Source: Rhizosphaericola sp047606825 (lineage in GTDB: Bacteria > Bacteroidota > Bacteroidia > Chitinophagales > Chitinophagaceae). Taken from it: 7,868 nucleotides of DNA. The position numbers and the translations under genes are program-made. This document shows, one piece after another, positions 1 to 5,068 of the stretch (position 1 is its first letter; each line of letters opens with the position of its first letter). The stretch covers positions 1 to 7,868 of the forward strand of contig JASGDY010000035.1 in NCBI GenBank assembly GCA_047606825.1, written 5' to 3'. A model generated the notes under the pieces. That model was given only the letters and a program-made list of their open reading frames with translations, did no database searches and was not told the DNA's origin.

Positions 1-1
1 C

Positions 2-103
2 TCTGATTTTATAACCGAAATTACACAGTCCCTCACGGCTAAACAGGTAATGGCTACTTGTGCATTCCCTTATATCTTTAAAGATATTTATTGGACTATA
101 TAA
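2..103 (+). CDS. Possible 3' tail of a gene entering from the left (partial)
   Basis: Only one plus-strand frame stays open from the window edge to a TAA at 101-103. It gives about 33 residues, including the stretch LTAKQVMATCAFPYIF. The pattern of a small-residue turn followed by aFPxxF and then YW faintly recalls the region after the nucleophile elbow in patatin-like phospholipases (vmASxAlPxxFxxi...YWDG). Here the reading frame stops right after YW, so it would be a truncated copy. The resemblance is weak and the piece is short. It could equally be a chance open frame. The 16-bp palindrome at 72-87 lies inside it. Confidence 0.2.
   Translation, partial: SDFITEITQSLTAKQVMATCAFPYIFKDIYWTI
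72..87. repeat. Perfect 16-bp AT-rich palindrome
   Basis: ATATCTTTAAAGATAT reads the same on both strands. It sits 45 bases before the ATG of the broken DUF2200 gene, where an operator or promoter-proximal element could lie. No clear TAnnTTTG promoter accompanies it. AT-rich palindromes of this size can occur by chance, so the function is open. Confidence 0.4.
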
Positions 104-132
104 TATTTATAAATAGTATTAGAAGTTACGTT

Positions 133-489
133 ATGAACACGAACAACACCCGCGTCTACAAAATGTCTTTCGCGAGTGTCTATCCGCACTATATCGCTAA
201 AGCGGAGCGAAAAGGTCGCACCAAGACGGAAGTGGATGAAATCATATCGTGGTTGACTGGCTATGACCAGCAAGCGCTGCAACGAGTCATCGACAATAAA
301 ACCGATTTGTAAACTTTTTTTGCCCAAGCACCGCAGATGAATCCCAATGTCTCAAAGATGACGGGCGTTATCTGCGGTTATCGTATTGAAGATATTGAAG
401 ACAAGCTGAGGCGGCAGATTCGATATATGGAAAAGCTGATTGGCGAACTGGCAAAAGGCAAGTCGATGGAAAAGGTTTTGAGGAAATAA
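133..489 (+). pseudogene. DUF2200 family protein gene interrupted by a TAA stop
   Basis: Read through, the frame from ATG 133 to TAA 487-489 gives a 118-residue product of normal DUF2200 length. The N-terminal part has RVYKMSFASVYPHYIAKAER, then KGRTK and WLTGYD. The C-terminal part has TFFAQAP, TGVICGYRIEDIED and a final KGKSMEKVLRK. These are the hallmark segments of this small conserved family of unknown function. Codon 60 (310-312) is TAA where the family, as I recall it, has Glu in the segment DxETFF, so a single GAA to TAA change explains the break. No frameshift is present. The first in-frame ATG after the stop is at 337 (Met69), too late to restore a full domain. Without readthrough the cell makes a 59-residue stub. 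The start at 133 is chosen over the upstream ATG at 91 because homology begins just after it. A sequencing error is the main alternative. Confidence 0.85.
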
Positions 490-546
490 TTTGGGATTTT
501 TCACCGTCGCTGGTGTTGCGGTGAGATGGTATTCCGTGATTCGTCC

Positions 547-697
547 GCCCGTAACCGCTGTCAAATTTATAATTAAAAGCTCATTGTTTATTGTATTGCC
601 CGGTGTTATTTGTCACCCGAGACCAAAGCTGATTTGCGAACCGAAAGCTGAGAACATATTCGTCGCCCCGCCATATTGCCAATACGATGTTAGTGGC
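547..697 (-). repeat. Cassette-junction element following the cdd1-like gene (attC-like, site 2)
   Basis: This block fills the gap between the broken DUF2200 gene and the Cdd1-type gene. Its right edge carries GCCCCGC (665-671), CCAATAC (679-685) and GTTAGTGGC (689-697). It matches the same ordered words of the element at 1602-1739 (GCCCCGC, GCAATAC, GTTAGCGG) at nearly the same spacing (24 versus 22 bases from GCCCCGC to GTTAG). The left edge is less certain: GCCCGTAAC at 547-555 is the best candidate for the opposing box, giving about 151 bp against 138 bp for the other element. The TAA stop of the Cdd1-type gene lies inside the right-hand box. Nothing else codes convincingly here. The right-edge match is seen directly; the recombination-site role is inference. 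Confidence 0.4.
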
Positions 698-1190
698 TGC
701 CTTGTTTGTCTTTCTGTTCATATTCTAATGTTTCAAACCACGCTTTTTGAGGTCTGCTTTTGGGATAGCCATTTTCGGTGCGAAACTTTTTTCGCTCTTC
801 GGTAAAGTCCCACCACGTTTTTTTCGTGTCGTGTGTGTTTGCAAAGTTTACTACTAACCTGAATTGGTCTTCAACGCAAGGGTCTGTCCGATAACCTTTT
901 TTTCGTTCGTATTCGTCTGTCAGTTTAGCTCCGTCTTTGTCTTTTAGCTCGTTGAGCGAATAGTATCCTAAAAATACAAGGTCTTCGGCAAATTCTATTC
1001 CGACTGACGGAACTGTTTGAAATTCTGCTAATGCATAAATTTCTTTTGCTCGCTCAGGTGTAACGTTAAGCAAAACTTCCAATTCGTCAGTTGCAAAGTC
1101 AAGTACGTTGGCAATTTTGATTTTGTTTTTTCTCAAATTTGCTTTTTCAACGTCTGTCAGCGGAAGTTTTATGTTCGTCTTACTTTTCAT
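690..1190 (-). CDS. Cdd1-type (pathogenicity locus) helix-hairpin-helix protein
   Basis: The product is 166 residues from ATG 1190. An N-terminal helical region is followed by a helix-hairpin-helix-like segment at about residues 58-85 (QTVPSVGIEFAEDLVFLGY, then SLNELK). A DPCVEDQFR segment (about 103-111) and WWDFTEERK (about 126-134) follow. This order of HhH, DPC and WWDF matches the Cdd1 family, whose function is not established; the HhH fold suggests nucleic-acid contact. The charged tail KSRPQKAWFETLEYEQKDKQ extends past the core. ATG 1190 is preferred over a TTG at 1199. It overlaps the end of the VOC gene by 11 bases, so the two are probably translationally coupled. The TAA stop is embedded in the CACTAAC box of the downstream junction element. 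Confidence 0.85.
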   Translation of the reverse strand: MKSKTNIKLPLTDVEKANLRKNKIKIANVLDFATDELEVLLNVTPERAKEIYALAEFQTVPSVGIEFAEDLVFLGYYSLNELKDKDGAKLTDEYERKKGYRTDPCVEDQFRLVVNFANTHDTKKTWWDFTEERKKFRTENGYPKSRPQKAWFETLEYEQKDKQGSH

Positions 1191-1557
1191 CTTCGGCAAA
1201 AGTCAGCAAATAGCCGTTATTATCTTCAATGGTAAATTCTGTCGCACCGTAAAATGTTTTTTCAAGTCCTTTGACCACTTTTACTTTGTCTTTAACTTGG
1301 TCAAAGAATTTTCTGATTTCTGTTGTCTGAATATACAAAAGCAATGAGCCACCGTTTTGTCTTGAAATTGTTGGCAAGTCGTTGCCCAAACTTTCAAAGG
1401 TTTGAAACATAAAAGTTACGCTTCCGCAAGTCATCATAGCCCAAACAATATCGCCTTGTTCGGGAACTGTCATAACGACATTAAATCCTAATTGCCTGTA
1501 GAAGTCAATAGTCTGTTTAATGTCCGATACAAAAATGTTTGGTGATATTGAGTTCAT
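1180..1557 (-). CDS. VOC family (glyoxalase / bleomycin-resistance fold) protein
   Basis: This 125-residue protein has the length of a single-domain VOC dimer subunit. The first beta-alpha-beta-beta-beta module begins ISPNIFVSDIKQTIDFYRQL, then GFNVV and later SVTFMFQ. The second module includes GGSLLLYIQTTEIRKFFDQV and ends with the typical TEFTIEDNNGYLLTFAE, whose last Glu is the usual metal-ligand position. The N-terminal metal-binding His of glyoxalase I is not obvious (Asn in PNIFV), so substrate and metal use cannot be assigned. Relatives include dioxygenases, glyoxalases and drug-binding resistance proteins. The start has an A-rich upstream stretch (AAAAGAAAAT) in place of a strong Shine-Dalgarno. 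It is the first gene of a two-gene unit with the Cdd1-type gene, and its own start lies about 45 bases from the GTTAGTGGC box of the element at 1602-1739. Confidence 0.9.
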   Translation of the reverse strand: MNSISPNIFVSDIKQTIDFYRQLGFNVVMTVPEQGDIVWAMMTCGSVTFMFQTFESLGNDLPTISRQNGGSLLLYIQTTEIRKFFDQVKDKVKVVKGLEKTFYGATEFTIEDNNGYLLTFAEDEK

Positions 1558-1601
1558 ATTTTCTTTTGTTTTGTCTGTTTGCGTGTTGGTCGTTTAAGGT
1601 T

Positions 1602-1739
1602 GCCACTAACGGGAAACGCATTGGCGATAGTGGCGGAAATAGAAGCACAAAAGTTCAATCGAAGAACGAACGTTGAACCTTGTACAAATGCCCAATCGAA
1701 GCCGTTCAGCCCCGCTTTTGGCAATACCTTGTTAGCGGT
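1602..1739 (-). repeat. Cassette-junction element between acyltransferase and VOC genes (attC-like, site 1)
   Basis: This 138-bp non-coding block is bounded by GCCACTAAC (1602-1610) and GTTAGCGGT (1731-1739), which are near-complementary. The inverted match continues inward in patches: CGCATTGGC (1617-1625) opposes GGCAATAC (1720-1727), and TGGCGG (1631-1636) opposes CCCCGC (1710-1715). A second, inner inverted repeat, GTTCAA (1653-1658) and TTGAAC (1673-1678), sits in the middle and extends imperfectly outward (ACAAAA against CTTGTA). On the coding strand the acyltransferase stop (1745-1743) lies only a few bases before the CCGCTAAC box, and the VOC gene starts about 45 bases after the GTTAGTGGC box. 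This resembles an integron attC in layout, but the boxes deviate from RYYYAAC/GTTRRRY. The structure is seen; the role is inferred. Confidence 0.5.
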
Positions 1740-1742
1740 AGT

Positions 1743-2447
1743 TTATTTGTAAATTCTTCGTCTGTCCCAATTTATGTTTTCTTTTAATTTCTTTGCAGGC
1801 ATTCCACCAATTAAAATATTATTATCTACGAATGATTTGGTTACAACCGCTCTCGTGGCAACTACTGAATTGTCTGCAATGTGGACACCCTTAAGAATAG
1901 AAACGTGAGGTGCTAACCAAACATGATTCCCAATATTGATGTTTTGTGCATAATTTACTCTTTCATTCGTCAGCGAATCAATAATTGAATGAGAATCGCC
2001 TGTTCTTAAATCAATATTATATGCGAACATACAATCTTTACCAATGATAATTTTTGAGTTCGGTTCAGTTACTGCAATATGCGAATCTTCAAATGTACTG
2101 CTATCTCCAATTACTGCTTCACAACCATAGTCTTCAATCCAAATAGAACCTCCTCTATTAAATCGAACACATTTCCCAATTTTTATTTTATTGTTATCTC
2201 CTCTAATAAAAAATGTCACATTATTAAAAAAGGAAGATTCGTTAATCTCAATTTCATTATTGTTTCCGGCTATATCAAATGTGCAATTAAACAAAACGGC
2301 AGATTTGTCTATGTTAAGAATATTTTCTTTTCCCTTTATAATTTTCTTTGGAACTATATCTTTGATTTTCTTTCCGCCCGTTATAATTCTGAAAAATTTT
2401 GTCAGAATTGGGCTATTCTTTACAGTTTTTTTTAATTTTTCCTTCAT
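1743..2447 (-). CDS. Left-handed beta-helix (hexapeptide-repeat) acyltransferase
   Basis: The 234-residue product has a basic N-terminus (MKEKLKKTVKNSPILTKFFR) and then many short repeats typical of a left-handed parallel beta-helix: NNNEIEINES, NNKIKIGKCVRF, SKIIIGKDCMF, QNINIGNHVWL. The segment NIDLRTGDSHSIID (about residues 146-159) carries the His expected to be catalytic in this acyl-CoA-dependent family. The C-terminal part, IGNHVWLAPHVSILKGVHI, DNSVVATRAVVTKSF and IGGMPAKKLKENINWDR, is characteristic of O-acetyltransferases that decorate capsule, O-antigen or other surface sugars. No glycosyltransferases are nearby, so the substrate cannot be named. The sequence AGAAGGAAACA before ATG 2447 is a good ribosome binding site. 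The gene is visibly richer in A and T than the housekeeping genes to its right, suggesting acquisition. It is a single-gene unit flanked by junction boxes. Confidence 0.88.
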   Translation of the reverse strand: MKEKLKKTVKNSPILTKFFRIITGGKKIKDIVPKKIIKGKENILNIDKSAVLFNCTFDIAGNNNEIEINESSFFNNVTFFIRGDNNKIKIGKCVRFNRGGSIWIEDYGCEAVIGDSSTFEDSHIAVTEPNSKIIIGKDCMFAYNIDLRTGDSHSIIDSLTNERVNYAQNINIGNHVWLAPHVSILKGVHIADNSVVATRAVVTKSFVDNNILIGGMPAKKLKENINWDRRRIYK

Positions 2448-2482
2448 TGTTTCCTTCTTTTAAATTTGTTAGATTTATCAGG

Positions 2483-2505
2483 GTCGGCGACTTGTCAAGT
2501 TCGAC
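2483..2505. repeat. Dyad symmetry upstream of the acyltransferase gene
   Basis: ACTTGTCAAGT (2490-2500) is a perfect 11-bp odd palindrome centred on one T. It is flanked by an outer matching pair GTCG (2483-2486) and CGAC (2502-2505), offset by a 3-by-1 internal loop. It lies 36 bases upstream of the acyltransferase start. The single-base centre makes it look more like a protein-binding operator than an RNA hairpin. No regulator gene is next to it, so its use is unknown. Confidence 0.35.
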
Positions 2506-2519
2506 TATGTTGCCACATC

Positions 2520-2553
2520 CGCTCGAATTGCCGCTAACACTCAAATATACGCA
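2520..2553 (-). repeat. Half cassette-junction element upstream of the acyltransferase (site 3)
   Basis: GCCGCTAAC at 2530-2538 (GTTAGCGGC on the coding strand) followed by CAAATATACGCAA resembles the GTTAGTGGC edge of the element at 1602-1739 and its neighbouring TGCG. It stands at the position expected for the box before the next cassette gene, about 80 bases before the acyltransferase start. No convincing opposing CTAAC box is found toward the Nudix gene, so this may be a degenerate or half site. I see no credible gene in the whole 2448-2664 gap; a 76-codon minus-strand frame there lacks a recognisable product and runs into the acyltransferase gene. Confidence 0.35.
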
Positions 2554-2664
2554 ACTCCCCAAAATCTCCATATAAATTTCGTAAAGCATGCCAAAATTAG
2601 TAGTTATTCGGAAAGTTTTGCCGTAGTATCGTATAACTTCCATGTTAAAAGATACCGTGTCGCT

Positions 2665-3126
2665 TTATTTCTTTAATTTCTCCAACACTATCTCCATCGC
2701 AATCTTGTCCGTCGGCAACTGGAAAATGTCGGGTGACATTTGTTCGTAAGGAATCCAGCGTAATACTTCCGCTTCCCCGTTTGGGTCTTGTATTTGTTCG
2801 GAACGGAAATCAAAACTTTTTTCGTGCGTCTTGAACAGCGAAATGTCGGCGGCGTGGACAAAATAATAGATGCCCATGAACTGTTGGTCGGCACGGAACG
2901 CCGACGGTTGGAAATAGTCCGTCGTATAGATATGCGCGCCGACCGTGACTTCCACGCCCGTTTCTTCCAAAAATTCCCTTGCAAGGCAGTCGCGCGTACC
3001 TTCGCCCATTTCCAAACCGCCGCCGGGAAGTTTAGTAAAATAAGTGCCACGGATATATTCGTCGCTGACCAGCAAACCTTTTTGCGTGTCTATCAAAAAT
3101 CCATATACGCGCAATGTCAGAGTCAT
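2665..3126 (-). CDS. Nudix hydrolase
   Basis: From ATG 3126 the product is 153 residues, a normal single-domain Nudix length. The Nudix box is complete at about residues 36-58: G, five residues, E42, seven residues, then REFLEETGV. It provides the metal-binding glutamates for hydrolysis of a nucleoside diphosphate linked to another moiety. The preceding YFTKLPGGGLEMGEG is the usual lead-in. After the box, TTDYFQPSAFRADQQFMGIYYFV and a late EVLRWIPYEQM follow the MutT/NUDT fold, but the substrate (oxidised nucleotide, sugar nucleotide or other) cannot be read from the motifs. The frame extends upstream to a TTG at 3177, but ATG 3126 directly before MTLTLRVYGFLID fits the domain start better. 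A 7-bp tandem repeat (GATAGTT twice, 3127-3140, plus-strand reading) abuts the start codon. The 93-base gap to corA suggests separate or weakly linked transcription. Confidence 0.9.
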   Translation of the reverse strand: MTLTLRVYGFLIDTQKGLLVSDEYIRGTYFTKLPGGGLEMGEGTRDCLAREFLEETGVEVTVGAHIYTTDYFQPSAFRADQQFMGIYYFVHAADISLFKTHEKSFDFRSEQIQDPNGEAEVLRWIPYEQMSPDIFQLPTDKIAMEIVLEKLKK

Positions 3127-3219
3127 GATAGTTGATAGTTGAATGTGAAAATGTTTAATGGTTTTTTCTTCCCGCAAAGTCCTCTCCGCGAGACTATGAG
3201 GAGAAGAAAAATACCAAAA

Positions 3220-4158
3220 CTAAAACCATCTTTTCTTGATAAAATACCAGCATAGAACAATGGAAAACAGCAATGAAATCGTCACCGGAATGTAAAACGC
3301 GTGCCCCGAATGCTGGTAGGGAATGTCCACGTTCATGCCGTAGATGCCGGCGACCAGCGACGGGATGGAGATAATCAAGGTGATGGACGTCAGGCGTTTC
3401 ATCACGGTGTTCATGTTGTTGTTGATGATACTGGCAAATGCGTCCATCGTGGACGTGAGGTTGTTGGTGTAGATATTGGCCATTTCGAGTGCCTGGCTGA
3501 TATCGACGAGCAAGTCGTCGAGGTATTCATGTTCGTCGTCGGTCAGCCCGAGGAAATTGGCACGCGAAAGTTTCATCAGCATCATTTCGTTGGTACGCAG
3601 CGACGTGATGAAATAGACGAGGCTTTTCTGGATACGCATCAGGTTGAGCAGTTGCTCGTTTTTGTAGCTGTCGTAGAGTTGCTGCTCGTACTGGTTGGTT
3701 TTTTGGTTGATTTCCTTGAGGTACTCCATGAAGTTCTGGATGATTTTTTCCACGATTTTCAGGACCATCATGTTTTTCTTGTCGGGATGCCTGTTCTGGA
3801 AGGTGTTGAGGAACTTCTTGATGGCAGCGTTGTCAAAGGAGTTGACCGTCACTATCTGGTTGTGCGTCAAAATGATACAGATAGGAATCGTGATGTAGAA
3901 CGCATCACTTTCGTTGAAGGAGTTGTTTTCCGTCGGCGTTTTCAGGACGATGAACCGCGTGTTGTCTTCCTTTTCAAAACGCGGACGTTCGTCAATGTCG
4001 AGCGAGTCCCGCAAAAATTCGATGGGGATGTCCAGCTCGTCCGAAAGCTCTATAAAGTCTTCTTCCTTAAATGGCGGCACGAGGTTAATCCACGCACCGT
4101 TTTCGGGCGTGGATATTTCCAGCGTCTGCCCTTCTTTGTTGAAAAAATACTGAATCAT
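3220..4158 (-). CDS. corA: CorA-family magnesium/divalent cation transporter
   Basis: The 312-residue length is typical of CorA. A soluble N-terminal alpha/beta domain (about 1-130) leads into long helices rich in charged residues (about 130-250, such as EINQKTNQYEQQLYDSYKNE) that form the funnel. Two C-terminal transmembrane segments follow, at about 256-274 and 288-307. The family signature GMN is present at 274-276 in YGMNVD, at the end of the first membrane helix, and the basic tail IKKRWF remains cytoplasmic. CorA pentamers in the inner membrane import Mg2+, and some members move Co2+, Ni2+ or Zn2+. The start codon overlaps the dapF stop in an ATGA junction, so it is translationally coupled to dapF and probably depends on the dapF promoter. 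The pairing has no obvious metabolic logic. The family call is firm; the transported ion is inferred. Confidence 0.93.
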   Translation of the reverse strand: MIQYFFNKEGQTLEISTPENGAWINLVPPFKEEDFIELSDELDIPIEFLRDSLDIDERPRFEKEDNTRFIVLKTPTENNSFNESDAFYITIPICIILTHNQIVTVNSFDNAAIKKFLNTFQNRHPDKKNMMVLKIVEKIIQNFMEYLKEINQKTNQYEQQLYDSYKNEQLLNLMRIQKSLVYFITSLRTNEMMLMKLSRANFLGLTDDEHEYLDDLLVDISQALEMANIYTNNLTSTMDAFASIINNNMNTVMKRLTSITLIISIPSLVAGIYGMNVDIPYQHSGHAFYIPVTISLLFSIVLCWYFIKKRWF

Positions 4159-4958
4159 ATAGTAGAAACGTACAAATCGTTAGGAATAATTACCTCTCCG
4201 CGATAGACATTGACAGCTGGGCCGCAGAGCCATATATTGTTAAATATGTCGTCTTCCAGCTTGTCATATTCCACGGCTAGATTGCCGCCCAGCGTTTCCA
4301 CATCCACACGGTTAAAGCCTCTGTCGTTGTGGGCAGACACCAATGCCGCCGCCGTGACGCCCGTACCGCAGCTAAGCGTTTCATCTTCCACGCCGCGCTC
4401 GTAAGTACGGACAAATATCTCGGAATCGTCGAGTTGCTGTACAAAGTTGACGTTGACGCCGTCCGTGATAAATTCGGGACTGTACCTGATTTTTTTCCCA
4501 TTCTCCACGACGTCCAGTCCTTTGGCGTTTTCGACAAATTTTACGTAATGCGGCACGCCTGTGTTGACAAGGAAGTCGTCGTATATCTTTTTCATGCCGT
4601 TCACATCTTTCATTTTGAGGCTGACCCATCCGGTGTCGGCAATGGTCGCTTCATGGTCTCCGTCGGCTGCGGTGAATACGTATTTATCTTTTTTGATACC
4701 GATAGCCGATGCAAACTGCACGGCGCAACGTCCACCGTTGCCGCAGAATGTCTGCGTGCCGTCGGGATTGAAATACGTCATTTCAAAGTCATAGCCTTTT
4801 TTGTCGGTCAACAATATCACGCCGTCGGCACCGATACCAAACTTCCTGTCGGTCAAAAAACGGATGTTGGCCGGTGTCAGTTCAATGCTTCCCTGTCGAT
4901 TGTCCATCATGACGAAATCGTTGCCCGTGCCCTGGAATTTATAAAATGCTATGTTCAT
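4155..4958 (-). CDS. dapF: Diaminopimelate epimerase
   Basis: DapF converts LL-2,6-diaminopimelate to the meso form, the precursor of lysine and of peptidoglycan cross-links, in the cytoplasm without a cofactor. The 267-residue product matches the family length. Both catalytic cysteines are visible: Cys72 in NPDGTQTFCGNGGRC and Cys197 in ERGVEDETLSCGTG. Other conserved segments are FYKFQGTGNDFVMMDNR at the N-terminus, GIGADGVI (41-48) and the NTGVPHYV loop (132-139). The start at 4958 is supported by AGGAG at 4966-4970, seven bases upstream. This is one of the clearer Shine-Dalgarno sites in the window. A TATCTTTG promoter element lies about 100 bases upstream. It overlaps the next gene, corA, by 4 bases. 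No anomalies. Confidence 0.97.
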   Translation of the reverse strand: MNIAFYKFQGTGNDFVMMDNRQGSIELTPANIRFLTDRKFGIGADGVILLTDKKGYDFEMTYFNPDGTQTFCGNGGRCAVQFASAIGIKKDKYVFTAADGDHEATIADTGWVSLKMKDVNGMKKIYDDFLVNTGVPHYVKFVENAKGLDVVENGKKIRYSPEFITDGVNVNFVQQLDDSEIFVRTYERGVEDETLSCGTGVTAAALVSAHNDRGFNRVDVETLGGNLAVEYDKLEDDIFNNIWLCGPAVNVYRGEVIIPNDLYVSTI

Positions 4959-4990
4959 GCAATTGCTCCTATCTACTTCCTTTGGTATTG

Positions 4991-5020
4991 ATGAATTGTG
5001 AATTTATATGAACTGTGAAT
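4991..5020. repeat. Short direct repeat in the dapF leader
   Basis: ATGAATTGTGAAT (4991-5003) and ATGAACTGTGAAT (5008-5020) match at 12 of 13 positions, 17 bases apart start to start. They lie in the untranslated leader between the dapF promoter and its ribosome binding site. Similar AATTCA/TTCACA-type runs occur in intergenic DNA of Bacteroidales, so this may be a simple repeat remnant with no regulatory meaning. Confidence 0.4.
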
Positions 5021-5054
5021 GAATGCAAAAGCCTATGGTCAACAGCCATTCCCG

Positions 5055-5062
5055 CAAAGATA
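5055..5062 (-). promoter_or_regulatory. Candidate -7 promoter element for dapF-corA
   Basis: On the minus strand this reads TATCTTTG, an exact fit to the Bacteroidetes TAnnTTTG element. Transcription would begin near 5048 and give a leader of about 90 bases to the dapF ATG. No convincing TTTG -33 box was found at the usual distance, which limits confidence. Confidence 0.5.
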
Positions 5063-5068
5063 CAACCT

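Noticed and set aside
491..805. Plus-strand frame of 104 codons after the DUF2200 gene
   Set aside because: Runs through the junction element and antisense into the Cdd1-type gene; its Cys/Phe-rich product looks like noise.
547..2553. Classical class 1-type integron with canonical attC sites
   Set aside because: Boxes such as CGCTAAC and GTTAGTG break the RYYYAAC/GTTRRRY consensus, and the only recombinase in the window is an island-type integrase at tRNA-Cys, so only integron-like can be claimed.
2413..2643. Minus-strand frame of 76 codons upstream of the acyltransferase
   Set aside because: It overlaps the acyltransferase start, contains the junction box and the dyad, and has no family resemblance; more likely non-coding.
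3127..3219. Hairpin between corA and the Nudix gene (TCCTC/GAGGA around CGCG)
   Set aside because: The stem is only about five bases with a long loop and no T-run follows on the coding strand, so a terminator call is not supported.
3301..4206. Long plus-strand open frame of 301 codons opposite corA
   Set aside because: It is the antisense of a clear CorA gene; its product is a low-complexity V/D/E/F-rich translation with no family features.
4329..4991. Plus-strand open frame opposite dapF
   Set aside because: Shadow of dapF; the catalytic Cys motifs fix the coding strand as minus.
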